In this document: piece by piece, positions 11,470 to 24,794 of the stretch | Position numbering within the stretch: position 1 is the stretch's first letter | Layout of the letters: each line of letters starts with the position of its first letter | DNA from: Vitis vinifera | Taxonomy: Eukaryota > Streptophyta > Magnoliopsida > Vitales > Vitaceae | Assembly: GCF_030704535.1 (NCBI RefSeq) | Contig: NC_081822.1 | Location: 3,215,001 to 3,279,000 of the forward strand | Length of the DNA: 64,000 nt | Reading direction: 5' to 3' | The notes under the pieces: generated by a model | Told to the model about the DNA's origin: nothing | What the model saw: only the letters and a program-made list of their open reading frames with translations | The model's database searches: none | Translations under genes and position numbers: made by a program

Positions 11470-13668
11470 GAGTTTTAGACTTCTAGTTAAATAAGGTATG
11501 CTAATTATTTTCTTAACAATCTTAATTCTGTCCGTTATAATATTTTTCATGCACTAAAAGAAAATTAATTATGCTACAAATTGCGCTAAACGTTATCAAT
11601 ACTTCCACAATAGGTTTTTAAGCCATTTGATAAAATAAATAAAAAATAATTAATTTTATATACTTTGATGATAATTTTGAAAAGTAACTATCAAATAGTT
11701 TTTTTAATCATATCATTTATATTTTAATAAATATATAATGAAAATTATATATAGATTAAAGAGATTGGAAAAGAGAAAATACAAACGCAATATTTCAATT
11801 GTAATTCGAAGTAACTTGATCTCCACTTTTTATCTCAAATTTGGAGTTCCACTTATTCAAAACTTTCAAACTACACCTTTAATCAATATAATAAAATTAT
11901 AATTTCAATGGATCCTTTTACACTTTTTGCTCCTAACATCCTTTATAATCCTTAAAAGATACTCTACTCTTAAATAATCCTTTCAGTGATACCTATACTT
12001 AAGAATCCCTTAGTAATACTTTACACTTAGATTTTTTTTCTCAAATATTTACAAATAAAGATAAGAAACATTAATTCTCACCAAATTCTAGTATAAAATC
12101 TAGACTTACATGATACAAAGATAAAACTATGATTAAATTGTACATTAATGATATACAAGTTTTAAAACAAGGTCCATTAAAAAACACTCCCTCAAAACTT
12201 AAATATATTTAAGAAAAGTTTAGGAAGATTAAACTCTTAAAAACAATGAAGATCGAAGCCTTTAAATAAGGAAAGGAAACTCAAATTACTTGTTAGCTAC
12301 ATTAAAGGGTTTTTTCGGTGGTTCGATCGATTTACTAGCCATTGGGCAAATGCTTCGTATGTAATTGTTAGGGTTCAATTGGATCTCGACTAGGTACCTC
12401 AACCAAGAACACAACATTAGGAAGAGAGGCTTTGACCAGGAAATGATAATCAACTAGTGACCCAACCAATTGAGTCGATTCAATTCACCCTTGATTTATT
12501 GAACAAATTTTTTAATCAACAACCATTTTTTAAAACTTAAAACATTTTAAACAAATTTTAAATAGTATTTAGCGTAAGATTTTAGTTGATAATAAGAAAT
12601 CATTCAATTATAAAATATTTTAAACAAAATAACTCATAAATGATTTTTAGTGCAAAACAAATAAAATAAAATGCATGAAAAACCTAATGCACTAACAAAC
12701 TTATAAAGAGATCATGTGAAATGTCTTGAAAACTCTTCCATTTGAGGTTTCATCTTCTTTATTGATTTTTCTTGGGTTTAATTTGATCATTATTACAATA
12801 CAAATCAAATAACATGGATGTGTAAAGAAGGAGAACAAACATTATTCAAATATGATTTAAATTTATAACTCACCCAATTGTTTACTAAGGGATAGGTGCA
12901 CATGTAGAGATGCCACTATCATTACTGGTCGTGATGTTTTCCCTGGCCAAGCTCTTAGACGTTCACTTCAATGCTCTGAGATGCTTATTTGATGTTGAGT
13001 TTTAGGATGCGGGAGTTTGACAAAATAGATGGAGGCTTCCACAAGGGTTTTGTGCATGGATATAAGAGAGTACTTACACTTGGCCCTCTTTGACATGTTT
13101 TCTCTTTTTGCCACATTATTTTCCACGTGGGCGTTTGGTTGAATTGATGATGAGGCAACAATTTGATTGGATGAAAACTAAACAAGTCATCTTCGCATGG
13201 AGTTGTTGATCCTTTAAATGAGTGAAAGGGCATTATCAAGGTACCTATCTTTTAAGTTAGGCTTTGCAACAAGTTAGGCCATCAAAATTCAAAGGTTCAT
13301 CACTATTAAAATCGTACTCTATTACATAATTTTCCCTAGAAAAGTTCCCTCCATCTTTAGATCCTAAATTTGGGCCCACAGTACTATACTGAAGCGAAAA
13401 ACAGTGCATCATTTTGGTCAGTTGACAAAAAAAGTAATATTCCTATTATGGGACTAGATTCATTAGTCATCCAGTCTCTTAGAAGGATTGAAATGGGTGT
13501 TTCGAGTTCTGCCAATCTCCTACGGGAGAAACGGCTTTCCTGCTATCCAAAAAACGCATGCAACCTTTACACTTGTCCACGTTTTGTTGGCCCCCTTGAC
13601 TTGGCTCTACCGAATCATTGCTGAGCGATAATTGCTGCAAAGTGGTAAGCTCCCTCACTCTTCCCACC
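11470..13668. other. AT-rich intergenic stretch
   Basis: I see no supported gene, repeat with clear ends or RNA gene. The last few hundred bases must hold the promoter and leader of the aminoacylase gene, but no clear TATA box stands out. Confidence 0.5.
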
Positions 13669-14829
13669 ATGGTCAACCACAGCCGCCGTCGCCGCCCACT
13701 GCTCCCAATCATCGGTCTCCTGCTCTTACTCTTACTCTCATCCATCTCCGCAACACCATCCCACCAGCATCACCTGGAAAAAGAAGAAGAAGACTCACCT
13801 ATAACTCGGTTTCAAGGCTACCTCAGAATTAACACAGTACACCCGAACCCCGACTACGCCTCCGCCGTCTCCTTCCTCAAATCCCAAGCTCTCTACATTG
13901 GCCTCCAAACTAAAACCCTGGAATTTGCCCGATCGAAGCCACTTCTCCTCCTGACATGGCCAGGCTCCGACCCCTCTCTGCCCTCCATCCTCCTCAATTC
14001 CCACCTCGACTCTGTCCCTGTCGAGCCATCCAAGTGGCTCCACCCTCCCTTTTCGGCATACCGCTCTCCCGATGGAAAAATCTTCGCCCGCGGCTCCCAA
14101 GACGATAAATGCATAGCTATGCAGTACCTCGAAGCAATTCGGAACCTCAGAGCCCAGAACTTCCAACCCACTCGCACGATTCACATTTCCTACGTTCCCG
14201 ATGAGGAGATTGGCGGGTTCGATGGTGCAGCGAAGTTTGTTGCGTCGAAAGAGTTTGCGGATTTGAATGTGGGGTTTATGTTAGATGAAGGGCAGGCATC
14301 GACGGGCGATGAATTTAGGGTTTTTTATGCGGATCGGTCGCCTTGGAATTTGATAATTAAGGCTTTTGGGATGCCTGGACACGGATCAAGGTTGTATGAT
14401 AATAGTGCAATGGAGAATTTGATGAAGAGTGTTGAGATTATCACTAAGTTCAGGGAAAGTCTTTTTGATGTGGTTAAGGCTGGTAAGGCCGCGAATTCAG
14501 AAGTTATTTCAGTTAATCCAGTGTATTTGAAGGCTGGGATTCCATCCCCCACTGTGAGTTCATGCTTGGTTGTTTTTTGGGTTTGATTTTATTAATTTGT
14601 CATTGTGGGTGGCTGTATTCTAGTTATAGCCATTAAAGAGTTATTTGTACAGGGATTTGTGATGAACATGCAACCTTCCGAGGCGGAGGCCGGATTTGAT
14701 CTTCGCATGCCACCAACAGCAGACCCGGATCTTGTGAAGATAAGAATTGCTGAAGAATGGGCACCAGCTATCAGAAATATGACGTACCAGGTGACTAATG
14801 ATCTTTATCTTTACTTAAATAGTTGACCA

Positions 14830-14861
<32 letters not shown>

Positions 14862-17800
14862 TATATATATATGTTTGCAAGTGTTATACTGCTGTTGAAA
14901 TTTAATCACCCCTCTGCATTTAAATAGGTTTTGAATTGGGTTTATCTGGTATCGAATGGAATTAGGACAAGTCCATTTATTTTTCTAGAGTTGGGTTCAA
15001 AATAAGGGTATTTTAAGATTTCAGGATGAAATTTAATCACCCTTTTGCTTCTTTCTTGGCAATTCTGGTGTCGCTTCCATTTTACATTGCTCATATATAA
15101 TTAGAAATCCTATGTCAAATACAATGGACTGTTCAATTTTCATAGGAAATCCATATCCTTGATTGAATCTCTTGGAGTTCTATCAACTGGGATTGCTATT
15201 TGGGTTGTACAACCTGAAACAGAAATTATTTTATGCTTTTATTATTGTAATATTAATAATTTACAAGTGGCAATCTACTAAATTTATCCAATTCAACTGA
15301 TGTCAAATTTTGATTAGGTGACCATTATCCTAATGAAAGAAGTGAGTTAACCACAATTCTCTAAGGATCGCATTTGACAGCTGCATGATATGTTCTACAT
15401 GCTACACATCAATCTTGTAAAAACAAAACATCCGTTGGGTTCCTACTTGTGAGAAGGAAGGCCAGCACAGGCTAAATCCCTTTTCATGATAACAAGGGAC
15501 CCCCAAAGTGATACAACTGCTAATTGTTATTGTTTTACTCTATGCATAATGGTGTCTTATTTGATTTTTGAGCCTTCATAATTTTATCACTTTGTCATGT
15601 CTTTATCTTAAAACCTCATTTTGCTTTGTTGAGTACCGATATTTTGAAACAAAATGGTGTTCATGTGTGGAGGTAACAATGGAATGATTGTCTTGGAAAC
15701 TAAGTTGATTCCACAAAATCAATTTTTATTTGTCTTATTCAAGAGTTATGATATGTGTATGCTTCTCCATTTAGGTAATTGGCATACAGGAACTTGTTCA
15801 CACATGACAGCCTGTGCATTAGTTTCCAAGAAGTGTTTGTACACTTTATAGAAGAATCCTTTATCTTTTGCTTCAAAATGTATAATGGAATCTATTATAT
15901 AGCTGTTACTTTCTTCTTTGTTTTAGTTTGCAGTTCTTCCACATGTGATGACGCTGAATAACATATTTTTTTATTTTTTATGTATTACCTTTTTGGCTCA
16001 TTCCTGCTGTGGTTTAACCGAGCAGGAGAACCGCATCTATGATCTATTCAACCAGGCTTATTAAACCATAATCCTATTCCCAAAACTTTGTTAACATATT
16101 AGAGTGCTGACATTTATAATACCCTGCATCACAACTATTGGCTGAAAGGGCTTTCCTAGTTTATTTCAGATTCCTGAGATTGTTTTCTTGAGATATGTGA
16201 TATGGAATGTTTTTCATTCTGTGAATGGTCCTTGTTGGATGGCTTGGAGGGAGCTAGAAAGAGCCATCTACTCTTTCTGATAAAATTGGCAAAAGTAGAT
16301 CCGTAGTGGCTAAAATTTTAGGAATTGTGTTGCAAATGTATAAGATCATATTTTGTGGTTAATCCATTTTGTTTAATTATTGAGTGTCATCTGTTGGAAA
16401 GCAAAAACTTCCACCCTGGAATAATCTATTTCTTTCTCAGATTTTAAAATTTTCATCTCTGCAAAGCTATCTTGCTTTGTTTTCATAATTGCATAGCTTG
16501 TCCAAGCAGTTTAGTCCTTTGTTGAGTTCTTTATTTGTTTCAAGTTACTGTAAATTGATGGAGGGAACTTCATCTTAGTACAAATTAATGGAGGTTTGGT
16601 CACTTAATAGATGGAAAGAATTCTTGGGAGCCTATGTCCTCCCTGATACCATTGAATGGTGTGAATGTATTCTAGTCCACTCTTTTTAACACTAGGGGCA
16701 CATACACTATTCAGGCTTATCATTGAATGAGGCTGAAAGAAATTGCTTTGAGCTTTGTTTCATTTGAAGTTTGCATATATAGAAAGGAAACTGGCATCTT
16801 TCTGTTAACCTTTTTCCTCCCATCATCATTTGGCATAAGGAGAGTAGACAAACATCTCTACTATTTCTAAGGGGATGTGTGATTTTACAGAATCTCTGGA
16901 ACATTGTAACTTGTATTTTTTTCTAAGTTAGAATGAAGAAGGGGATGACTCTTGATCAGGATCCCAATGATAGAGATAGTTTTTTTCCAATAGCCATGCT
17001 GCTTGACTTGTTTTGCAGTTTGAAGGCAGCAGTTTGTTATTTTATTTTATTTTTTACTCTGATGGCCTGTATCATTTTGTGCTTTGGCTTTCATAATTGG
17101 GTTGCAAATTCAGGTTGGAAGTAATAACAAATGTTGGGTTTGTTTATGCATGTTAAATTGAACATTCACATAAATGAAAGTACAAAATTTAAATTTCATT
17201 GTAACTGACAGGAGGATATATTTCTGTTCGTCTTAAGAAATATTCTTCATACTTGCTTGGCTGACTGGCCATCAGGCTATCTGTACTGCTCTTGCAAATG
17301 CATCCTATGGTTTTCCTTTGTCAGGGAAATACACAATATCTCACACATTACTCAACTCTACTCAACTAAGCCTTAAATCCCAACCACTAGGATATGATAC
17401 ACAAGTTAAAGGAGTCGAAGAGATTTTATTTATCGGTCTGAAATTTACCTGACCAATGGAGTATGTTAAGGTTCTTGGTACGGTGTTCCACATCTAATTG
17501 ACTTTTTTGCTTTCTCTTTGTTACTAGAATAGACCATTTTGGTTTTTGTAGTTGGCTTCTGCTCCTTGATAATGGGCCTGAATAGTTGCAACTTGTGTAC
17601 CAAAAATTACTAGTCACTTGATTCCAATAGAATCTTTGGATGCTGGAGAAGCATTGGAGAACCATGTTAAGCAAATAATATGCAAATTGAATCATGACAT
17701 TCTCATCTTGTTGTGTTTGTCCATAGTACAATTTATCTATTTTCTTTGATGTTGACTTTGTGGATTTTTATCATCTTCAATAGTCTTGACCACCAAAATA

Positions 17801-18349
17801 ATTAGCAGAGGAATTAAATTTTCTCTTACGAAATATTCCAACATCAATCAGCTTTTAGGATTCTGCTTCTCCTACAACAAAAAAGACCATAAGTGAAAGA
17901 TGGCTCATCACTTGTTTTATATGGCAGATAATTGAGAAAGGACCCATCAGAGACTACATGGGGCGCCCTTTAATGACACTGACCAATGACTCCAACCCGT
18001 GGTGGTCTATCTTCAAGCAAGCTATAACTGAAGCAGGAGGAAAACTCGCAAAGCCTGAAATCTTAGCTTCAACTACAGATGCACGATATATGAGACAGAT
18101 GGGCATTCCCACTCTTGGTTTCTCCCCAATGACAAATACTCCTATCTTGCTTCATGACCATAATGAGGTTTCACAAGTTTGTGTATCAATCTTCAAATCA
18201 CTTACAATCCCATATGCAATTAATCATCATTCTTATTCTGCTTTTTCTTTTTCTTGCAGTTCCTGAAAGATACCATTTATTTGAGGGGAATTAAGGTTTA
18301 TGAATCCGTAATTAGTTCTTTAAGTTCCTTTGTGAGAGCTTCTGCCTAA
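13669..18349 (+). CDS. Aminoacylase-1-like N-acyl-amino-acid amidohydrolase (peptidase M20)
   Basis: Four exons, 13669-14553, 14653-14790, 17928-18167 and 18260-18349, all phase 0, encode 450 residues, close to other plant aminoacylase-1 proteins. A basic start (MVNHSRRRR) and a Leu-rich segment (~11-26) form a signal peptide or anchor, so the enzyme probably enters the secretory pathway. The M20 metal site is complete: SHLDSVP (His112, catalytic Asp114), GSQDD (Asp145), PDEEIGG (Glu179/180), LDEG (Asp206) and a C-terminal HDHNE (417-421). The dimerisation part holds MPGHGSRLYDNSAMEN. The family removes acyl groups from N-acyl amino acids with zinc. Intron 2 is over 3 kb and holds only AT-rich DNA and an ATG microsatellite. 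The gene lies next to ERF014- and YbaK-type genes, as in Arabidopsis. An upstream in-frame frame exists, but 13669 is the first ATG before the signal peptide. Confidence 0.95.
14828..14862. repeat. (ATG)n microsatellite in aminoacylase intron 2
   Basis: About ten uninterrupted GAT/ATG units, followed by a short AT run, lie just after exon 2. It is likely to vary in length between individuals. Confidence 0.9.
14863..17927 (+). other. Long aminoacylase intron 2 (main part)
   Basis: This is intronic sequence between exons 2 and 3. It is AT-rich with no recognisable inserted element or additional exon. Open frames here are short and random-looking. Confidence 0.6.
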
Positions 18350-19789
18350 ACATTCTTCACCTCAGAAGTTTCATTTTGGTGATTCATGGAGAGGGACAAT
18401 AATGACACACACACTTGGCAGGGGGTAACATCACTTGCACTGGACTGTTTTCTGGTTGTTGTAACTCATCCTGCTTTTGTTGTTGTGATCTAATTTGTAA
18501 CTGATCATTGTTTATATTTTGTGATTTTGCAGTCTCATCCATCGACTTCTGATAACAATCGCAGTGGCACCCTTAACTGATACTTCACTGTACTCACTAA
18601 ATGCCTAGTTTCCCCTCCCCTTATCTTTTACTTTGTGACATTTAATAGTTTATGTAAAAGTTATATTTGCATCATTAACGTTTAATATGTTTGCCATTAG
18701 AGGATCATAATTTGAAGGTCACGAGCCTGCCTACTGAACACATACACATAATTGAAAATTTGTAGTTTATTGTATGATTTTTTTTCTTCAAAATTTTTGA
18801 AATGGGTATGAAGTTGTTGCACTAACAGGAGAAGTCCTTAACAAGGACACATTTGAAATAGTTTAGAAGGCAATAAATGAGCATAGAGTGGACCTAGGAA
18901 AAAGGAAAAGGCTACATTGATTGATTTCAACAGATTATTTCTACTTAGTACTTTCTTGATAAAATAAAATAAAATAAAATTTGGACACAAATAGATACCT
19001 TTTTCCTCATGTAAAACAAGATATAAGAATTTTCAGACCTTTACTATAGAATGAATGTCATCGTTATTGTTGTGATGTTGTTTTCATGGGCCAGACTTGG
19101 ATGGGATATGGTATTCCCTAGTTGTTCCTTTAAAGTTCATAAAATTATATTGCGGATCTGGGTTCCTAACTGGAAAAGGCACAAATCAGGCACTTCATTT
19201 GTTATCTTGTTTTCCCTTATAATTAATGTTTTGAGTTTCTTTTTTTTGTTTTCCCTTCTCTGTTTTAAATTGTCTATTGCTGTAATTTAGGAACAACTAC
19301 ATAACTTTTGGGTAGCTTCTCACCATCAAGTATATGCTTCCATAGGCTCTTGTAGTGGTATTATCTTGGACATGTTTTGGATAGTATGCTTGCTTGTAAG
19401 ACTCATTTGTAAAGTTTCAGCTGCAAATATATTTACATTATGGAATCCTTTAATTGAAGTCAGATGTGTAGCTAAACTCATTTGTATTTGGAGAAATACA
19501 AAATACGAACCACAGGCTTGTATAAAGAGCAATTGAAGTTCCAGTGCTCTTGGAGCATCATTATTCTTCCAATGGAATCCAAAAACTTATTTAAGTTTTT
19601 TCAGTTAATATAATGTCGGTTGACTGCCAATACATTTTTGTTTTGAACATTCTGAATAGGTTAAGTAGCTGGTCTCAATGTTTTTATTATTGATGTAGTC
19701 TGATCTGAAGGCAAAATCTGGAGAAATTTAGAAAACTCCACAGCAATTATGAACTTTTTCTTTGCCACTTTTCTGAATTTCTGTGGCAG

Positions 19790-19942
19790 GATCATGTTGC
19801 TGTTGGACTCGCAGTAGCTGCAGGGTACTCAGAATTTTCCCCAAGAGTTGATGCCAAGGTTGCACCCTATATTGAAGAGAGGTATCCCAGTCAATTGGAG
19901 CATTTGAGTGTCATGGATAAAAATATTGAAGGTGTTTGTTAA
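19790..19942 (+). other. Exon-like open block, protein family not recognised
   Basis: A good acceptor (TTTCTGTGGCAG at 19778-19789) is followed by 50 codons and a TAA. The peptide begins DHVAVGLAVAAGYSEF and continues SPRVDAKVAPYIEERYPSQL; its composition looks protein-like rather than random. It starts in phase 0, so it could in principle be joined to an upstream phase-0 exon such as aminoacylase exon 3, which would replace that protein's normal end. It could also be a relic exon of a lost gene. I do not recognise the family. Confidence 0.3.
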
Positions 19943-21552
19943 CTTTGTTTACACATACATATAATACAACATTAATTCATGAAACCCCTTTTTTAAGTCC
20001 TAAAATATTTGTAGCTTAGTTGTTATGCCTTTCAGTCAACAAGTTCGTCTCTCAGCATTTAAAAAAGGAAGAGAAAAAAACAATAACAACTAGAAGCATT
20101 ACGGAAGCCATTACTATATGGATATGGTTATGATTGTTGATACCATGAACCTGAGACCCCATTCCTTTTCTGGGAACCTTCTCTCTTGATTCTTCTTAGG
20201 CCTACCTTACCCACACATGGATCTTGCCTCTTCATCTTCCAACATCCTTCAAACTTTAAAATCTTCATTGCATTTTTGCCCATCCCCCCAATCCAGACTA
20301 AACATATCACTTGTCACTTTCATTTATATGCTAGGTACGGAAGGTCGTGGACTGGCACCACCCACCACTTCATATATATAATTTGTCATCTTCCTCTGCA
20401 ATCACACACAAATGAAAGAACATGGATAAGAGGAACATGCATAATGCATCTTCATTTATGCTTGATGTAGTTAAATATTGTGGCGGGGACACAGTACAAG
20501 TCCATTTTCATTCATTTCTCGGCTACCCTTTGGCATATTTCTCACAAATATCCATTTTCATCTATTGATATCTTTTACAAAATTGGTGATCCTTCTCATC
20601 GTATAAGAATGTGTGGAGCCTGGCGTGTCCGGAAGCACAGGAGATGAGCATTTGATAGAAAAGACAGTGCAACTAGAATATCAGTGAGCTCTTTGGCTCT
20701 ACTGCAACTTTTAGTATTTTTTTTGCCATTCACGCTATAGTTTTACTGCAATTACTTTAGATGAATTCAAGAGTATAGCAATAAAGTATCTTTTAATTTT
20801 TTTTTCTATTAAAAAAAATGGGTATCCGGTTTCAAGTTTTCACGGTTCAACCACCCCCCATCTGGTGCTGATCACACAACACTGCCCCGAAACGTCTATG
20901 TCTATGAGTTGGCTTACAGATTCTCTTTGATATTCATTTTTGGTACCATCTTTGTGGGCCACGGTGCAAAAGGTCAAGCATATCGAGCGACTGTCCTTAA
21001 CCCATATGAATTCATGAAATTTCCTAACAAGTTCCCCCATGCTCAAGCCCTCTTTAAATTCCTGAAATTGGGACAAGTTGTATATAAACAAAGAAAGGGA
21101 GTGTGGCCTGGGCATGTGAGGAGCCTTTGAAAAATGTCTATTACTGATCGTGAATCGTACTGTCAGCCACCTGACGGAACATCATAATAATGTGTCATTA
21201 ATTTAGACAAAACTCTATTAATTAAATTATAATACATTTTTCTTCATTTTTTTTTTTGTTTATTTGTGTTCACAACTGAAGGAAGGTGAGAGGAGGGAGG
21301 GGGCTAGTACGGATTGACGACACTATTCTCATTGCACATGTCTTACTGAAGAAAGCAATTCTAGGTTACATAAAGAAATATAGTGTTTCAAAATAAATCA
21401 AAATGTGCGACCATAAAGCTAGATAGCTAGCTAGCTATGATCTCATTTACTTTTCTTGCTGTTTCAAACTTGGAACTAGAGATGAAGGTGCGTGCAAGCA
21501 ATTTTGGTTGGCACTCCTTGACATTACGGTTACTGGAGTATTAATGGCTCTT

Positions 21553-21657
21553 AGCCTATGAGCCTATGAGCCTATGAGCCTATGAGAGTTACTGACAACC
21601 CCATTGGGTCCACCACGGTATGGTCTTATTGGTCACGTCATGGTGCACGTCATGGTG
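21553..21657. repeat. Short tandem repeats (8-bp x4 and 12-bp x2)
   Basis: AGCCTATG is repeated four times at 21553-21584, and CACGTCATGGTG is repeated twice at 21634-21657. These are simple local duplications with no known role. Confidence 0.9.
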
Positions 21658-23923
21658 AATACCTATTTGGCTTGTTAGCCAACCATGCAATACATTCTTT
21701 CTATGACTTACGCATGGTTGAACCATTAGTGAGTGTACAGCAATATAATTATTATTATACACATGAAGTTTAAGACCAAAGCTCTGGTTTTACACACATT
21801 TCAGGGGCTTCAAATTTGTCAAATATGTTGAAGATCCTCCTCTAATTTCATGCGGATGTAATTCCAAACAATCCATGTGGGCCACCATGCAAATACTCTC
21901 CAGCCGAACCGGCGGCTAGACAAGCCTAGGGGCAACGCACCCTTTGACCCTCGGACAAAGTTCACAAAAATAAAGCCATATCCAATGGCATATAGTGCCT
22001 GAAATTGATATCAGAAAGAGCATTAAATTACCTTGCGAACCGCGAAGATTAATCTCCAATAGGCAATAATCCACCATGCCTTCAAAAGGAACATTGCGAA
22101 AGACTAAGAGAATCAATCTTAGAGAAGCTTGAATTTAGTAGAAGCTTCTGTTACGACCAAGAACATGGAAAAATGTGGTTCAGTGGGAGTGTGCCTCAAT
22201 GTCAAAAGGCATATGCGGTAGATGTAATTAATAATGCAACTTCACTTTAACCATTTTAGTTGATTGGGTCAAGGGGATTAGCTAGGAATTACACTCTCGT
22301 TTCACCACCTTCCACTTCAATGCAGGGGGGCTCATGGGGTTCTTCTGACCTTGAAGGAGTCTTCACCTGGAAGATCCATCCATCCCCATCACCATCCATT
22401 TCTCTTTTGCTGCAAGCTTCTCATCTCCAGCCTGTTTGATAACGTATTAACCAGCCCCAAATTTCCAAACCCCTGGGGAAAAAAAGACTACAAACTTCCC
22501 TGGCTGCATTGAAAATTAATCTTGCAGTGGCTATAGAAAGTAAAAAAACCCCACTGTACTTCTAAGTTTTTCCTTCTTGGTTTTTTCTTTCTTCCCTTTT
22601 TTTTTTGTTTTTGTAATGGTAAAGGAAAGCAAAAATGAAATGGTGCTATGCAAAGTGGCCCACAGAAAGCCTACTGCATCGACCTTTAAAAGGCGGTTGC
22701 TTAGGGTGTGGTCGTACCTAAGAGAATCCCATCAAATGCCTCAAAAAACATTGGAGGGAAAGGGATAGCGAGCTCAAAGTCAAGTCGTGCAGGCGTAAAT
22801 GCTAGCTAGGAAATGGTTGAAGAGTGAATCTATAATTTAATCATCTGCTGTACGTAGCTTTCTATATAGAAAGAGAGAGAGAGAGACCTGGCCATCCCAT
22901 GAGGCCCATGCATGACGCGGTTTTGGAGCTGCGAGCCAGGCAAGCAACAGCTGTTGTTTTTGCGTAGGCATTATATCGATACTATTGAGACTGCGCGTGT
23001 TGAGTATTGTGTTTTCTCTTTAATTTTTATGCATCCCACCCCACACCCCAATGCTGCTCAACCTTCTCTCTCCCCTGCAAATCCTGGAAGCTGCCTCTGA
23101 AGAATCCTATGTTTCTCTATTATTATATTCTATGATTATAAAAGCATATAAGATATGGTTAAATTACCAAAAAAAAATAAAAAAATAAAAAAACAAGAAA
23201 CCCAGTTACCCATTCGCCTGGAATCATTTTTACCAAGTCCTCTTTCTTATTCAATCAATTTTTTTTTCTGGTGTCAACTGTGGTGACTTGCTGGGTAAGT
23301 CATAGGAGCTCTAGAATAAACACTTTTAATTTATTGGGGTTAGTTTTAATGGTGGTCTTGTTTGGCGCAGATGGGATCCAGACTGCCATATTAATGAATT
23401 TCATTTTTCTAAATGTTTACCGTGGTGGCTTTCAAAATGTTGAACCTTTTATTCCTTTGGAGTCATGTGGGTGAGTGGCTTTGCCAAGAAAGTCTTGCAA
23501 CTATGCATTCCATTATCAAGCTTTTTGCTTAAATCTTCTTACTTATATACATTTTTTAATTTTCCATACACCTTGATTATGATTAGTTATCAAAAATACT
23601 AAAAAAAAGAAAAAAATAATAATGAATTTAAAATAATAAATACAAATAATTTATCAATTTTTATTTTTTATTTTTACATTTTTCTTCAAATTTTTTGGGA
23701 ATTTTATGATTTTAAAATTTGTTTATTTTTATTTTTTTAACTTGATATATAAATATCTACCGTGAGAGGACAACCAAGTCATTTGAATAAAAAAGAGGGA
23801 TATTTAGTTCCTATTAAATTAAAACTGGAAACCATCTGTTTCCCATATAAGTTACTGTGTAGCGACTAGTAACCTGTTTCTTTGACTGGAGGGATATGCC
23901 AACTCGAAAGCCCAAGTCCCTTC

Positions 23924-23930
23924 TATAAAT
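23924..23930 (+). promoter_or_regulatory. TATA box of the ERF gene
   Basis: TATAAAT stands in CTTCTATAAATATCC, about 165 bp before the ATG at 24093. It is followed by a C/T-rich stretch that is a likely transcription start region. Position and sequence fit a core promoter; the start site is inferred. Confidence 0.6.
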
Positions 23931-24092
23931 ATCCACTTCTTCTTCCTCGCTTTTAAGTTCACATTCCTTCCCTTTCCTCACATTTCAGCACAGAAAAAGA
24001 AAAGTTCACCCACAGGCTCATTGACATAGAGAGATCAGCCCTTCCAACACTTTGTTCATCATCAAAGCTTTCTGTATAAGCTCTCTTTATCA

Positions 24093-24794
24093 ATGGTGAA
24101 GAGTGAGCCAAAGATCCAATCAGAGCCGTTGAAGCCAATGTCATCACCATCATCATCTTCGTCAACATCGTCATCGTCATCATGTAGGAAGAAGAAGTAC
24201 AAGGGAGTGAGAATGAGGAGCTGGGGTTCATGGGTGTCCGAGATAAGAGCACCAAATCAGAAAACAAGGATATGGCTGGGTTCCTATTCCACGCCAGAAG
24301 CTGCCGCTAGAGCCTATGATGCTGCACTGCTGTGCCTCAAGGGCGCCTCCGCCAATCTCAACTTCCCTACCATCACTTCTTCTTACCATCTTCCTGATAC
24401 TCTCTTGTCCCCTAAGTCCATCCAAAGAGTCGCTGCAGCAGCTGCCAATAGTTTTGCGGATAATGCCGCCGCCGCCGCCACCACCACCACCACCACCCCA
24501 ACCACCCCCACCACTCCACCCTCTCCTCCTCCTCCCTCCTCCTCATCATCAATCTCTTCGGCATCGACTTCATCTTCACCATCAGATCAACTCGATGACG
24601 ATGTTTCAGTACTAATGTCATCCATGGCCAATGAACCAATGTCCATGATGGCATCATGGTATGACAACTTCGACAGCCTGCAATCCCCAAAATACATGGA
24701 CCAAATGTTCAGTAATTGTGCCTTGTTCAATCCAGTACCAACGATTGAAGATGACTATGAAGAAGGTGATATCCATCTGTGGAACTTCTGCTGA
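24093..24794 (+). CDS. ERF014: AP2/ERF transcription factor, ERF014-like (DREB A-5/group II type)
   Basis: A single exon encodes 233 residues. A Ser-rich N-terminus and a basic CRKKK stretch (31-35) precede one AP2 domain (about 36-92) with [40 protein letters not shown] and [13 protein letters not shown]. The [11 protein letters not shown] form with valine in the beta-sheet is typical of DREB-side ERFs, and the domain reads almost like Arabidopsis ERF014. The middle carries Ala, Thr, Pro and Ser runs from trinucleotide repeats. The acidic C-terminus [11 protein letters not shown] holds the short Leu-Trp motif common at the end of group II proteins and may be an activation region. Such factors bind GCC-box or DRE/CRT elements in nuclear DNA. 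No intron is seen, as is usual for this family. It sits between the aminoacylase and YbaK genes on the same strand. Confidence 0.95.
   Translation: MVKSEPKIQSEPLKPMSSPSSSSSTSSSSSCRKKKYKGVRMRSWGSWVSEIRAPNQKTRIWLGSYSTPEAAARAYDAALLCLKGASANLNFPTITSSYHLPDTLLSPKSIQRVAAAAANSFADNAAAAATTTTTTPTTPTTPPSPPPPSSSSSISSASTSSSPSDQLDDDVSVLMSSMANEPMSMMASWYDNFDSLQSPKYMDQMFSNCALFNPVPTIEDDYEEGDIHLWNFC

Larger units (their letters stand above)
18350..23900. other. Intergenic stretch between aminoacylase and the ERF gene
   Basis: The start is probably the aminoacylase 3' untranslated region. An exon-like block at 19790-19942 and a short tandem repeat near 21553 are listed separately. I recognise nothing else: the remaining frames are short and lack family motifs. 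Confidence 0.5.

Noticed and set aside
11139-11471. Plus-strand open frames opposite the eIF1A gene
   Set aside because: These are shadows of the GC-richer eIF1A coding strand; they lack any motif.
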